A DNA stretch of 64,000 bases, taken from contig JAJFVD010000005.1 in the NCBI GenBank assembly GCA_021371955.1, positions 62,001 to 126,000 on the forward strand, given 5' to 3'. Origin of the DNA: Bacteroidales bacterium (GTDB lineage: Bacteria; Bacteroidota; Bacteroidia; Bacteroidales; UBA932). The notes under the pieces are model-generated. The model was not told the DNA's origin, searched no databases, and worked only from the letters and a program-made list of their open reading frames with translations. Position numbers and translations under genes: made by a program. The first letter of the stretch is position 1. Every line of letters begins with the position of its first letter. Positions 54,401 through 63,626 of this stretch are shown in pieces.

Positions 54401-54702
54401 AAAAGTTCGACACCGCAATTTAGCGCTGTTTGTCCACCGAATGCCAGCAATATTCCCTGAGGTTTCTCCTTCTTTATTACCTCTTCTACAAAATATGGAG
54501 TGACAGGCAAAAAGTAAATTTTATCGGCCACACCTTCTGATGTCTGAACTGTAGCAATATTGGGGTTAATAAGGACCGTCTCAATGCCCTCTTCCCTTAG
54601 TGCTTTGAGAGCCTGTGATCCCGAATAATCAAATTCTCCGGCTTCACCAATTTTTAATGCTCCCGAACCAAGTATAAGTGCTTTTTTTATCGTTGTATCC
54701 AT
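51478..54702 (-). CDS. carB: Carbamoyl-phosphate synthase, large subunit
   Basis: A 1074-residue enzyme making carbamoyl phosphate for arginine and pyrimidines. Two ATP-grasp halves are visible: half one starts KKALILGSGALKIGEAGEFD with RAAYALGGLGSGF, half two KSIIVLGSGAYRIGSSVEFD with RPSYVLSGAAMNV. The C-terminal MGS-like allosteric domain (about 930-1074) contains GYKLFATGGSHRFL. Full length. Starts 8 bases after carA and is its operon partner; the 3' end touches the palindromic repeat. Confidence 0.97.
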   Translation of the reverse strand: MDTTIKKALILGSGALKIGEAGEFDYSGSQALKALREEGIETVLINPNIATVQTSEGVADKIYFLPVTPYFVEEVIKKEKPQGILLAFGGQTALNCGVELFRNGIFEKYNLKVLGTPVQSIIDTEDRELFVRKLDQISVKTIKSHAVENMEDARKAAADLGYPVILRAAYALGGLGSGFCDNETELNALAEKAFAYSHQILVEKSLKGWKEIEYEVVRDCYDNCITVCNMENFDPLGIHTGESIVVAPSQTLTNSEYHLLRELSIKIVRHIGVIGECNVQYAFDPNSEDYRVIEVNARLSRSSALASKATGYPLAFVAAKLGLGYGLFDLKNSVTKTTPAFFEPALDYIVCKIPRWDLSKFQGVSREIGSSMKSVGEVMAIGRTFEEAIQKGLRMIGQGAHGFVANREISVDDIDKALREPTDNRIFVISKAFKKGYTVDQIHELTKIDRWFLDKLYNIFNTSKELLLLDSKDQLSRDLLKKSKQQGFSDFQLARLIYKESVDIDDASALIRAYRKELNILPVVKQIDTLAAEYPAQTNYLYLTYNGTHNDVKYLGDHKSIIVLGSGAYRIGSSVEFDWCSVNALKTIRERGWRGVMINYNPETVSTDYDMCDRLYFDELTYERVMDIYELENPQGVIVSVGGQIPNNLALKLDKTGVNLLGTSAKSIDNAEDRHKFSSMLDRLAIDQPRWKELTTLSDIFEFVDLVGYPVLVRPSYVLSGAAMNVCSNNSELEEFLKLATNVSKKHPVVVSEFIQNAKEIEIDAVADKGEIIAYAISEHIEFAGVHSGDATIQFPPQKLYIETGRRIKKIARKIAQELMISGPFNIQFLAKENDIKVIECNLRASRSFPFVSKVIKINFIELATRVMIGEKVSAPNKSAFDLDYVGIKASQFSFSRLQKADPVLGVDMASTGEVGCIGDDTNEAVLKSMLSVGYKIPKKGILISSGDAKQKAELLSASKLLIDKGYKLFATGGSHRFLVENNVPATKVFWPSESGLEPQAMQMLHSKEIDFVINIPKNLTQVELDNGYKIRRTAIDLNIPLITNARLASAFINAFCTISIDQIQIKSWDEYKS

Positions 54703-54710
54703 AGGTTAAA

Positions 54711-55781
54711 TCAGAGAAGTTTAATAAAATCGTCAAAAAGGAATTCAGTATCGGTTGGCCCGCTTGATGCTTCCGGGTGAAACTGGCAGGAGAAAAATGG
54801 TTTGCTCTTATGCCTTATACCCTCATTTGATCCGTCGTTCATGTTTATGAAAAGTGGTTCCCAATCTTTTCCAAGTGAATCGTTGTCAACGGCATATCCA
54901 TGATTCTGGGATGTAATAAAACATCTGTTTGTGCCGGCCATTCTTACTGGCTGATTATGACTCCTGTGACCATATTTCATTTTGAAAATCTTTGCACCAC
55001 CGGCCTTTGACAACAGCTGATTTCCCATGCAGATACCAAATATCGGCCGTTCCATTTCAATTGCCTTTTTAATATTTTCAACTGCGATATCACAAAAATC
55101 GGGATTTCCGGGGCCGTTTGAAATAAACAAACCATCATATTCTTCGTTTGTAAAATCATAGTCCCATGGAACCCGGACTACTTCCACACCTCTGTTGACG
55201 AAGCATCTTATGATGTTGTGCTTTACGCCGCAGTCAAGTAAAAGTACCCGTTTGCTGCCATTGCCATATTTAATAATCTCTTTGCAACTCACTACATCAA
55301 CCTGATTTACAAGGTTGGGGTCTTCTATTTTTTCAATATTTTTACCTTCGGGAACAATTTTTCCCAGCATAGATCCTTTTTCTCTGAGAATTTTTGTCAG
55401 TTCACGGGTATCTATTCCGAATATCCCCGGTATTTTATTCTCCTTCAACCATTCATCAAGACTTTTTGAAGCGTTCCAGTGGCTGTAACTAAACGAATAA
55501 TCCGAGATAATAAGACCTCTGACATGAATTTTTTCTGATTCGTAAAAACTGGAAAGATTATTTATTACGGTATCTTCCGGAACTCCGTAATTGCCAACCA
55601 AAGGGTATGTTACACAAAGAATCTGACCGGAGTAGGAGGGGTCGGTCAGGCTTTCAGGATAGCCCACCATAGCTGTAGAAAAAACGACCTCGCCATCGGT
55701 GGCTTGGTCGTATCCAAATGAAAAACCATTAAACTCAATTCCATCTTCGAGATAGAGTGTAGCCGGTTTGAATTGCTGCAT
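54711..55781 (-). CDS. carA: Carbamoyl-phosphate synthase, small (glutaminase) subunit
   Basis: A 356-residue class I glutamine amidotransferase subunit. N-terminal domain begins LYLEDGIEFNGFSFG. The catalytic triad is Cys251 in GICMGNQLL, His335 and Glu337 in CQFHPEAS. It feeds ammonia to CarB through the conserved channel. It has its own upstream region after the C69 terminator. Confidence 0.96.
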   Translation of the reverse strand: MQQFKPATLYLEDGIEFNGFSFGYDQATDGEVVFSTAMVGYPESLTDPSYSGQILCVTYPLVGNYGVPEDTVINNLSSFYESEKIHVRGLIISDYSFSYSHWNASKSLDEWLKENKIPGIFGIDTRELTKILREKGSMLGKIVPEGKNIEKIEDPNLVNQVDVVSCKEIIKYGNGSKRVLLLDCGVKHNIIRCFVNRGVEVVRVPWDYDFTNEEYDGLFISNGPGNPDFCDIAVENIKKAIEMERPIFGICMGNQLLSKAGGAKIFKMKYGHRSHNQPVRMAGTNRCFITSQNHGYAVDNDSLGKDWEPLFINMNDGSNEGIRHKSKPFFSCQFHPEASSGPTDTEFLFDDFIKLL

Positions 55782-55837
55782 TTTCAGAATTTATTTCAAA
55801 TTTTATAAACTTGGCAAAGTTAGTCAATATAATTCAT

Positions 55838-55860
55838 AAAAAAAGGGGCAATCGCCCCCT
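55838..55860 (-). terminator. Terminator of the C69/ispG operon
   Basis: On the minus strand the GC stem GGGGC/GCCCC with a four-base loop is followed by a run of seven T (read on the minus strand after 55845). It lies 29 bases past the C69 stop and ahead of carA. Confidence 0.88.
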
Positions 55861-55888
55861 TTTATCTTTACCAGTGCGGAACTATCTG

Positions 55889-57496
55889 TTACATAGCCCT
55901 TGCAAATATTGACCAAAGTTCAGATTTTAGTTCTTCCCATCTATTCATAGCGGCAGCTGCAAAATCTTGTGTGTGTTTTGTGAGCAATTCTTTAGCTTCC
56001 TGAGTTTTACCTTCTTTAATTAGCATTTCTGCTCTCTTTTCAATATCAGGTGCCATTTCAAACATCTTGTTTTCAAACATTTTGACCTGAGGTTCAATTA
56101 GTTTTCTGGTTTTATCCCAGTTTATCGTTGCAATTCTGTTTGTTTCCCTGAATGACCATATAGCTGCATCGTTGCGATAACGGTGTTGGCCGCAAACACT
56201 GAAACTCTTTGGAAGCGCAATTGTACCTGAATATATTGGAATTCTTGGACTTTGGGCAGGATTGTCAAACGAGAAGTAGGCTATTCCGCCAACTTCGTCA
56301 GGAAGCCAGTCTCTGAGTTGAATAATATGAGAGTATGAACACTGAATAACCGCGATACCTCTGATTCTGTCTGTTACTCCGGGTTTAATTGTGTTAAGCA
56401 GGGTCCGCATCTCTGTACTCATAAAGTTAGACACAGGTTTAATAGTCTCCTTATATTCCTTACCGTCTTTATCCCTTCTTGTCATCTCTGCTGTAAGATT
56501 TTTAGTCTGGTCAAATTCGGTACCTTCATAAGTCTCTCTGTATAGAGCCATAACATCTCTTACAGATACTTTTTTATCCGGTTTAATAGAGAAGGGCAAC
56601 TCTTCTGAATCGAATTTTAACTTAAGAGAAGGAGCAAGTGTGTTGAATACAAAATATTCACGGTATGAGAAAGGTTTGCTTCCGCTGCTCACTTTCCAGA
56701 ATTTGAACTCATCTGTTCCATTCCAAAAGCCAAGTTTCTTAGTTCTGTCCTTTATATCGCTGCTGTACATGAAGTTATCAGAATCATTGAAATTTACTGT
56801 TGATATCCTTGGGATATTTGCAGATATTCCTACATGTTCATCTGGAATTCTTTGCGCCACCCATATTGAAGAAGGTTTCCCGGGGCCTGAACCGAAAATT
56901 TCCAGTTGCCATACCTCTTTTTTATCTGCGATTGTTATACACTCGCCGTCGTCACCATATCCATAAAGTTCAGAAAGCTTGCCAATGAGCCTTATAGCAT
57001 CACGAGCAGTGGAACATCTCTGAAGAGCTATTCTTTCAAGTTCCTCAATAAGAAAAAGCCCATTTGCGTTTTGTAGTTCTCTTCTTCCGGTGATTGTTGT
57101 TTCTCCAATAGCCAGCTGTTTTTCATTAAGACAAGGGTAGGCGGTGTTCAGGTATGCAAATGTCTCCTCCACTGCGGGGATTCTGCCTTTTTCTGTAACA
57201 TTGCGAACGTCCCAGGGTTCTTCGGTGTGAAGTGTACCCCAGTAAACAGGTTCAGTGTCTCCTGCTTTGTAATGTTTTCTGGATGTCATCTCAACCCATG
57301 TTCTGTAATTTGAGTCACAAGTATGGGCGGTCATAACAGAGCCGTCTGTGCTGGCTTTTTTTCCTACCATAATTGATGTGCAACTTTCACTAAAATCGGA
57401 ATCATCCGGATTTACGAACAGATACGGTGCCTGGGCATTCAGCCCGATGGCAGAGAGAATAAATACTAACGAAAAAAGTAATTTTCTAAAGTTCAT
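55889..57496 (-). CDS. C69-family dipeptidase, exported
   Basis: A 535-residue exported peptidase. Signal peptide about 1-22 (ending GLNAQA). The N-terminal nucleophile is predicted to be Cys39 in SESCTSIMVGKKAS, exposed after removal of a short pro-segment as in Ntn-hydrolases; MTAHTCDSNYRTW and WQLEIFG fit the U34/C69 dipeptidase family. Probably periplasmic, cleaving dipeptides. Last gene of the Rel-to-C69 operon, 19 bases after ispG, and closed by a terminator. The C-terminal 60 residues are helical and charged. Confidence 0.9.
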   Translation of the reverse strand: MNFRKLLFSLVFILSAIGLNAQAPYLFVNPDDSDFSESCTSIMVGKKASTDGSVMTAHTCDSNYRTWVEMTSRKHYKAGDTEPVYWGTLHTEEPWDVRNVTEKGRIPAVEETFAYLNTAYPCLNEKQLAIGETTITGRRELQNANGLFLIEELERIALQRCSTARDAIRLIGKLSELYGYGDDGECITIADKKEVWQLEIFGSGPGKPSSIWVAQRIPDEHVGISANIPRISTVNFNDSDNFMYSSDIKDRTKKLGFWNGTDEFKFWKVSSGSKPFSYREYFVFNTLAPSLKLKFDSEELPFSIKPDKKVSVRDVMALYRETYEGTEFDQTKNLTAEMTRRDKDGKEYKETIKPVSNFMSTEMRTLLNTIKPGVTDRIRGIAVIQCSYSHIIQLRDWLPDEVGGIAYFSFDNPAQSPRIPIYSGTIALPKSFSVCGQHRYRNDAAIWSFRETNRIATINWDKTRKLIEPQVKMFENKMFEMAPDIEKRAEMLIKEGKTQEAKELLTKHTQDFAAAAMNRWEELKSELWSIFARAM

Positions 57497-57515
57497 TGGT
57501 TTATTTTATAAGTGG

Positions 57516-58871
57516 TTAGTTTCTTGGTTTGAAAAGATTGCTGTTACGGTCTTCCTCGATAAGTTCAAGTAGTTTGTCAATTGCATCTTCCTGAGGAACA
57601 GCACGAAATATTGCAGTCTTGCCTCTGTAAATGCTCACCTTATTTCTTCCTTCACCTACATATCCGTAATCGGCATCTGCCATTTCTCCCGGGCCGTTTA
57701 CCACACAACCCATAACGGCAATGTTATATCCCTTAAGGTGAGACGTTCTTCTTTTTACCTCTTCAAAAACTTCTTCGAGGTTAAACAGAGTCCTCCCGCA
57801 GCCGGGACAGGCTATATATTCGGGTTTTGTAAATTTTCTTCTTGATGCCTGAAGCAACTCATCCCTGAAACGTGATATTTCAGATGGAGAAGCTGGTTTG
57901 TTATCTATTGAAACATTAAGATTTATATCGTCAATTTTATTGTCCAGCAGGAGAGGCCCAAAATCGCAGGAAGCCTTTAGAATAAACTCACTCCATGATT
58001 TTGAATTGTAGCTTGCGGAGATTATCCTGGATTCTTCTGAATTACTGCCTTCGGATATATATTCGAAGCTGGTTGTCCTGTTCCGGAAATAATCGGCGAT
58101 AAAAGAGGCTACAGGCAATTCGTTAGCAGGGTCTTCCGTCAGTGAAACTCGTATTGTGTCGCCAATACCTTCACCAAGAAGTGTAGCGATCCCCACAGCC
58201 GATTTAATTCTTCCGGATTCTCCGTTGCCGGCTTCTGTAACTCCCAAATGAAGAGGGAAGTATACTCCCGATTTTGTAAAAGATTCATACAGCAATCTGT
58301 ATGCATTTGTCATTACCCTTGTGTTGCTGGATTTGAGCGATATGACTATCTGATTGAAATCGCATTCCATAGCCATGTTTATCCATTCAAGAGCAGCTTC
58401 AGCCATTCCAAGGGGAGTATCTCCATATTTTTCAATAATTTTTTCTCCCAGAGAACCGTGGTTAACGCCTATTCTTATTGGAATTTTTCTCCTTTTGCAT
58501 ATATCAATAAGCCTTCCGAACTGCGCTCTTGCCACCGCAGGATCTTTTGCAAAGTTTCCTGGATTTATCCGGACTTTGTCGGCAACTTCTGCCGCCGCCA
58601 GCGCAACTTCAGACGAAAAATGAACATCAGCCACAAGCGGAGTATTAAAACCTGCTTTTGTAAGTCTTGATTTTATCTCTTTAAGAGCATCAACCTCTTT
58701 TATACCCTGAGTTGTAAGCCGGATTATCTGAGCTCCGGCTTTTGAAAGTCTTACACACTGATTAAACGAAGCCTCAATATCACACGTAGGTGTGTTGCAC
58801 ATTGTCTGAACCACAATCGGCCTTCCGTTCCCTATAATAACATCACCTGCTTTAACCGATATATATTTCAT
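57516..58871 (-). CDS. ispG: (E)-4-hydroxy-3-methylbut-2-enyl-diphosphate synthase, shortened insert
   Basis: A 451-residue iron-sulfur enzyme of the MEP isoprenoid pathway. The TIM barrel spans 1-265 (VQTMCNTPTCDIEAS, RINPGNFA, GVNHGSLG, HLGVTEAG). The 4Fe-4S cysteines are Cys355, Cys358 (CPGCGRTLF) and Cys389 (GCVVNGPGE), with catalytic Glu396. Bacteroidetes and plant enzymes have a large A* insert between the two domains, about 600 or more residues total; here only about 85-100 residues join them, holding a remnant (CDFGPLLLDNKIDDINLN). Start overlaps the beta-barrel gene by 4 bases. Confidence 0.93.
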   Translation of the reverse strand: MKYISVKAGDVIIGNGRPIVVQTMCNTPTCDIEASFNQCVRLSKAGAQIIRLTTQGIKEVDALKEIKSRLTKAGFNTPLVADVHFSSEVALAAAEVADKVRINPGNFAKDPAVARAQFGRLIDICKRRKIPIRIGVNHGSLGEKIIEKYGDTPLGMAEAALEWINMAMECDFNQIVISLKSSNTRVMTNAYRLLYESFTKSGVYFPLHLGVTEAGNGESGRIKSAVGIATLLGEGIGDTIRVSLTEDPANELPVASFIADYFRNRTTSFEYISEGSNSEESRIISASYNSKSWSEFILKASCDFGPLLLDNKIDDINLNVSIDNKPASPSEISRFRDELLQASRRKFTKPEYIACPGCGRTLFNLEEVFEEVKRRTSHLKGYNIAVMGCVVNGPGEMADADYGYVGEGRNKVSIYRGKTAIFRAVPQEDAIDKLLELIEEDRNSNLFKPRN

Positions 58872-59521
58872 CGTTGTTTAATATGGTACATAAGTGAAAC
58901 ACTAAAAATAAGCTGATTCGGATACGTATACTGAGGAACTGTCTCATTCAGTTTTCTTGGATTATAAAGATAGGAGAGGGAATAGTTGTAATTTGCCTCA
59001 AACTGTAGTTCCACAGGCTTAAGAACAACCGCAAATCCTCCTCCTGCAATAATTCCAAACTCAATTCTATTATCAAGATCATCGAACCCGGTTACTCCGG
59101 CCGCATCTCCGGTGCCGGAAAGGTCGTATACCGTTTTATTTAAACGATATCCTCCGTATCCGCCAAGATTTAATAACACCCTCAACTTCCAGAAATCCAG
59201 GTGAAATTGAGATACTAATGGTAAAGAGATTAAATCCGTCTGTTCTTCAATATTACCCGATTTATATCCGGTTTGCCAAAAAGACAAACCTGTCTGAAAC
59301 CCGAAGTATGGCGAAGCACCCCAGATATCGTGATAATAGGTGTAAAGCACGGAGTAGTTTTTTGTACTTTTTATGGCCGTATGTTCTTTGACGGGATCAA
59401 AAGTGACATTACTGATGTTGTAACCCCATCTGATTCCGACGAGATGCTCTCTGTTCTGACCTTTTAATGAAAGGGAAAACAGTAATATGATTGTTAATGC
59501 GAGGGTAATCCCTTTTTTCAT
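58868..59521 (-). CDS. Outer-membrane beta-barrel protein (PorT-like family)
   Basis: A 217-residue protein with a Sec signal (about 1-21, ending LKGQ) and alternating hydrophobic strands typical of an eight-stranded barrel (HLVGIRWGYNISNV, FGFQTGLSFWQTGY, VQFEANYNYSLSYL type repeats), ending in an aromatic/arginine-rich last strand. Similar to the OMP_b-brl_2/PorT-like group. Starts within the end of the preceding lipoprotein gene (4-base overlap). Partner or transport role unknown, though strict coupling to the lipoprotein suggests a joint envelope role. Confidence 0.78.
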   Translation of the reverse strand: MKKGITLALTIILLFSLSLKGQNREHLVGIRWGYNISNVTFDPVKEHTAIKSTKNYSVLYTYYHDIWGASPYFGFQTGLSFWQTGYKSGNIEEQTDLISLPLVSQFHLDFWKLRVLLNLGGYGGYRLNKTVYDLSGTGDAAGVTGFDDLDNRIEFGIIAGGGFAVVLKPVELQFEANYNYSLSYLYNPRKLNETVPQYTYPNQLIFSVSLMYHIKQR

Positions 59522-61314
59522 TTAAAAATCTCTTTTAAATCAATTTTTTGTTCAAGTTCCATTCCTTCCTTAAGTTCCAGAATATTAGAACCGGAGGGAA
59601 GAGTGAATAACCTGACTTTCTCCGGCTGTTTGCGTTCCTGAATATTTCCGGAGTCAAGTATACCGTTACCATTAACATCCCTGAATATTCTTATGGAATA
59701 TCTTCCTGGTTCAAGATATGGAAAGTCGAGAGCAGCGTCGTATAATATCTTATATGAACGAAACACCTTTTCTCTTGTCTGATTAATCAGTTCTATTACA
59801 TAGGAAGAGCCGTCCGCCCCTGTTACTTTAAGGTCTATTCTGGAAAGCCTTTCGTTTTTGGGAAGGCTGATAGTGCTTACAAGTGTGTCATTTGTATTAC
59901 CATATATGTCCCTGAATGCTCCTTTAGGAATTGTCAGCATATAATCATATCCCAAATACATTTTACCCTTTGGTTTCAGGCGGTAAATTCTCATTTCCGA
60001 AGAGTCTTTCAATATTGAAAACTCCTCTTTTGCTTCAACACCTTTTGGCGTTCTGGAAGTGAAAAGAATATTCTTGTCGTCAAAAAGCGTAAGTGGAGCA
60101 GGAAATTCTAATTTATATCCATCTTTTTCAATTAATGAAGGCACAGCTTCAACAACAACTTTCAAAAGATCTTTGCGGGGAACATTTTGCTGATTTCCGG
60201 ATTTTTGGTCGGTTTTTTTAACCCTCGGCGCTACAAATTTGAGCCGTTCACGGGACAAGGTCAGATTATTCAGTGAATCTGTTTTTAGGTATTTAATATT
60301 GAGAAACAGTGAATCCGTTACCTTTGGAGTTTTTTCAGTTATCCACATGACAAGGCTGTCATGCTTAATATTAAACTGTTTAATAACACTTGACGAATCA
60401 ATGCCTTCAAATCCCAGAGAATCAATTGATACTTCAGGGGCATTAAACTTAACAAATACCATCCTTTCAGAAGGCCTCTCGTATGTCCGGACCAGTTGTC
60501 TGCGGCCCTCCTCCCGGAAAATATACATCTGAAGCTGATGCTTTCTTGAAAGAGATGCACTTGTGTCTTTCATGTCTGTATACTTAAGCTCCTCAATTCC
60601 CTTTTTCATGACAATTCGCGGAGTGAAAAGAGTATCCAAAAAAGCCACTTTTTCATTTTCAGGGTCGTATGTATTGTTGGAATTTTTGTCTGTATATGCA
60701 AACAATCTGTATGGGACCGGCTTAAGGTTTGTAGCAAGAAAAAATCCCCATTGATCGCTTCTGGTAAGTGAAGCAGGAAGCTTTTTATAAAGGGCGCTGT
60801 CTGAATGGTCAGTATAAAAAGCAACCAAAGCTCCCGGGACCGGAAGAAGTGTGGCGGCATCCACTATGAGCCCGGTAACGAGCATTGAATCAATATATTC
60901 TCCTGTCGAAAACGAATACCTGTATCCGGGGAACTTATTTCCTTCATTATTATCTTCAATAGAATTTCCAAAATAGAGTGTATAAGTGGTTGCTGAATCC
61001 AATTTTGCAGGGAATTCAACAATTACGCTTTTTCCTCTCACTTTTGCTTCAACTCTTTTCTTTTGTGGAGGCGAAAGCAGAATGTTTTTTTCTGGTTCTT
61101 TTAAAACGACAAACTCGTCAAATTTTAATTCAATTTTAGCCTTTTGAGCTGGAAATTTAATTGAATTTGAGTCAGGCATAACACTCAGCAAGACAGGAGC
61201 AAGAGTGTCTTTGAGCCCCCCTGAGGGAGGTGCAGTGGTATTAGCACAGGAATTTGCAAAATATACAGCAGAAAAGAGAATTGCAGCAATAATCCCGCTT
61301 CTTTGTTTGTTCAT
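59518..61314 (-). CDS. Ig-like (Big_5) domain lipoprotein
   Basis: A 598-residue lipoprotein: signal ending FANSC (Cys23), then an SbsA-like Ig fold (KDTLAPVLLSVMPDSNSIKF, then KIELKFDEFVVL, YTLYFGNSIEDN) and a second beta-rich half with LTLFDDKNILFTSRT and a C-terminal prealbumin-like repeat (YSIRIFRDVNGNGILDSGNI). This class is very common in Bacteroidetes and of unknown precise function, probably an outer-membrane-bound structural or surface protein. Starts 6 bases after rel and overlaps the barrel gene. Confidence 0.82.
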   Translation of the reverse strand: MNKQRSGIIAAILFSAVYFANSCANTTAPPSGGLKDTLAPVLLSVMPDSNSIKFPAQKAKIELKFDEFVVLKEPEKNILLSPPQKKRVEAKVRGKSVIVEFPAKLDSATTYTLYFGNSIEDNNEGNKFPGYRYSFSTGEYIDSMLVTGLIVDAATLLPVPGALVAFYTDHSDSALYKKLPASLTRSDQWGFFLATNLKPVPYRLFAYTDKNSNNTYDPENEKVAFLDTLFTPRIVMKKGIEELKYTDMKDTSASLSRKHQLQMYIFREEGRRQLVRTYERPSERMVFVKFNAPEVSIDSLGFEGIDSSSVIKQFNIKHDSLVMWITEKTPKVTDSLFLNIKYLKTDSLNNLTLSRERLKFVAPRVKKTDQKSGNQQNVPRKDLLKVVVEAVPSLIEKDGYKLEFPAPLTLFDDKNILFTSRTPKGVEAKEEFSILKDSSEMRIYRLKPKGKMYLGYDYMLTIPKGAFRDIYGNTNDTLVSTISLPKNERLSRIDLKVTGADGSSYVIELINQTREKVFRSYKILYDAALDFPYLEPGRYSIRIFRDVNGNGILDSGNIQERKQPEKVRLFTLPSGSNILELKEGMELEQKIDLKEIFK

Positions 61315-61320
61315 TCTTAA

Positions 61321-63615
61321 TTAATTTTCTTTGATTTCTGTTCTGACAACATTCATTACTCCTTTTACGACAGACATTTGCTTAATAAGTTTGTCAAGGT
61401 CCTCGGTGCTGTGTACATAAAGATCAATGTATCCTTCAAAGATTCCGTCGTGAGTTTCTATGAATATTTTCCTGATATTGACACTTAAAACAAGTGTAAT
61501 GTATTGTGTCAGTTCATTCAGTATGCCCAGCCGGTCTATGCCCCTCATCGTTATCCTTGCAAGGAATGAAGGAACCGTATGTTTGCTCCATTTGGCCTTA
61601 ACAATTCTTTCACCGTCTCTTGAAGCAAGCAATATAGCCTCTGGACAACTGTTCTTATGGACTATAACCTCGTCATTGTCATTTATAAACCCTATTACCT
61701 TATCTCCCGGAATAGGTCTGCAGCAGAGTGCTACCTGATAGGAGAGGGTTTTATCAAGCGGATTCTCTCTTAAAAGGAAATCTTTTTTTATATCAATCTT
61801 GCTTGGTTTGTCCTTTTTAATCTCATCGGATTCAGAATCATTATCATCGCTGATTTTTTCATCTCCTTCCCAGTCCCATTCGTGTTCGCTTTCACTGCCG
61901 GTGATTCTTGAAAACTGCAGATTCCAGTATCTGACAATTTTATTACTTGAATTTTTCTTTAAGACCTTGGACAGGTCGTTTAAATCAAGAAGATCAGCAC
62001 CTATTTTGCTAAAGAGCTCCTCTCTGTTATTAAGCTTGTAGCTCTCGGAGAGCTTCTTGTATACCCTTGATTGAGGTTTTATGCCAAGTGCCCTGAGCTT
62101 TTCGTCAAGAATTGTCTGACCTCTTTTTTGGGAGTCTTTTATTTCGGATTTTAAAGCTTCGAGAATAATCGCTTTGGCTTTAGGGGTTTTTATAAAGTCC
62201 AGCCACTCTCTTTGAGGCTTTTGAGATTCAGCGGTTATAATTTCAATCTGATCTCCGTTTCGTAGCTCATATGTGAGAGGTACCAGTTTATAATTTGCCT
62301 TGGCTGCTATTGATTTATTACCGACTTCTGTGTGGATTGAATAGGCGAAATCTAGCGCTGTTGAACCTTTTGGCAATGCCCTTGATTCTCCTTTTGGAGT
62401 GAAAACGTAAATTTCCGAAGCAAGAAGCCCGGTATGGAACTTATCCAAAAACTCAAGTGCATTTACATCCGGATTTTCCAGAACTTCCCGCACCATATTG
62501 AGCCATTTGTCCATCTCTGTCTCGCTTGGAGATGCTCCTTTATATGTCCAGTGTGCAGCAACGCCTCTCTCGGCAAGTTCGTCCATCCTCTTTGTCCGTA
62601 TCTGAACTTCAATCCAGTTCCCCTGTGGCCCCATTACAGTGCAGTGCAACGCTTCGTATCCGTTTATTTTAGGAGTGCTTACCCAGTCGCGGATTCGGTC
62701 AGTTTTTGAAAGATAAAGTTCTGTAATGAGCGAGTAAATATGCCAGCATTGTACTCTTTCCGGCTGATCCTCTTTTGGCTCAAACACTATTCTAACTGCA
62801 TACAGGTCGTATATCTGTTCAAAAGGAATCCCTTTCGCATTCATTTTTCTCCAGATAGAGTAGGGGGTTTTAGTCCTTTTTGAGACAGTAAACTTGAACC
62901 CGCTTTGTTTAAGGCTTTCCACTATAGGCTCCATGAACAGGTCGATGGCGCAGCCTCTTTCAACCACAGTTTGTGATATCTTGGCCTGAATCTCATCGAA
63001 CTCGGATGGAAGAGTATGCATCAGCCAGATGTTTTCAAGTTCGGACTTAATGCTGTACAAACCAAGCCTGTGCGCAAGCGGAATAAATATGTACATTGTT
63101 TCACTTAAAATTTTTGCCCTTTTATGTTCGGGCATAAATTCTATAGTGCGCATATTATGAAGTCTGTCTGCCAGTTTAATAAGTATAACTCTCACATCGT
63201 CATTGAGGGTGAGCAGTATTCTCTTAAAATTTTCTGCCTGGCTGCTTGAAGAACTGTCAAATGCACTCTTGATTTTCGTTAAACCGTCTACCAAAGAGGC
63301 AATTTTAGCTCCGAAAAGTCTTTCAATATCTTCAATATTGTATTCCGTATCTTCAACAACATCATGCATAAGGGCAGCTACAATAGACTTATAGCCAAGC
63401 CCGATTTCCTGAACAACAATTTTTGCAACTGATATGGGATGGAGGATATATGGCTCGCCCGATCGTCTTCGTACGCCATTGTGGGCAGCGCGAGCAAATT
63501 CGAAAGCCTTAAGTACTGTTTCGTACTCTGTCTGGTTTGCACACCTTTTTAAACTTGCAAGCCTTAGCTCTTCAAATTCCCTATCTATAAGTTCTGTATC
63601 CTTTTCAGTAAACAT
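61321..63615 (-). CDS. Bifunctional (p)ppGpp synthetase/hydrolase (RelA/SpoT family)
   Basis: A 764-residue Rel protein. HD hydrolase domain intact with HDVVED (His84, Asp85, Glu88, Asp89), so pppGpp can be degraded; synthetase domain about 225-365 (PYSIWRKMNAKGIPFEQIYD, YEALHCTVMGPQG); TGS domain about 405-465 (VFTPKGESRALPKGSTALDF); C-terminal ACT domain about 680-760. Stringent-response enzyme. A charged linker (about 595-630) is rich in D/E/K. Eleven bases separate the stop of the BrkB gene from its start. Confidence 0.95.
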   Translation of the reverse strand: MFTEKDTELIDREFEELRLASLKRCANQTEYETVLKAFEFARAAHNGVRRRSGEPYILHPISVAKIVVQEIGLGYKSIVAALMHDVVEDTEYNIEDIERLFGAKIASLVDGLTKIKSAFDSSSSSQAENFKRILLTLNDDVRVILIKLADRLHNMRTIEFMPEHKRAKILSETMYIFIPLAHRLGLYSIKSELENIWLMHTLPSEFDEIQAKISQTVVERGCAIDLFMEPIVESLKQSGFKFTVSKRTKTPYSIWRKMNAKGIPFEQIYDLYAVRIVFEPKEDQPERVQCWHIYSLITELYLSKTDRIRDWVSTPKINGYEALHCTVMGPQGNWIEVQIRTKRMDELAERGVAAHWTYKGASPSETEMDKWLNMVREVLENPDVNALEFLDKFHTGLLASEIYVFTPKGESRALPKGSTALDFAYSIHTEVGNKSIAAKANYKLVPLTYELRNGDQIEIITAESQKPQREWLDFIKTPKAKAIILEALKSEIKDSQKRGQTILDEKLRALGIKPQSRVYKKLSESYKLNNREELFSKIGADLLDLNDLSKVLKKNSSNKIVRYWNLQFSRITGSESEHEWDWEGDEKISDDNDSESDEIKKDKPSKIDIKKDFLLRENPLDKTLSYQVALCCRPIPGDKVIGFINDNDEVIVHKNSCPEAILLASRDGERIVKAKWSKHTVPSFLARITMRGIDRLGILNELTQYITLVLSVNIRKIFIETHDGIFEGYIDLYVHSTEDLDKLIKQMSVVKGVMNVVRTEIKEN

Positions 63616-63626
63616 TGTTTTATTAG

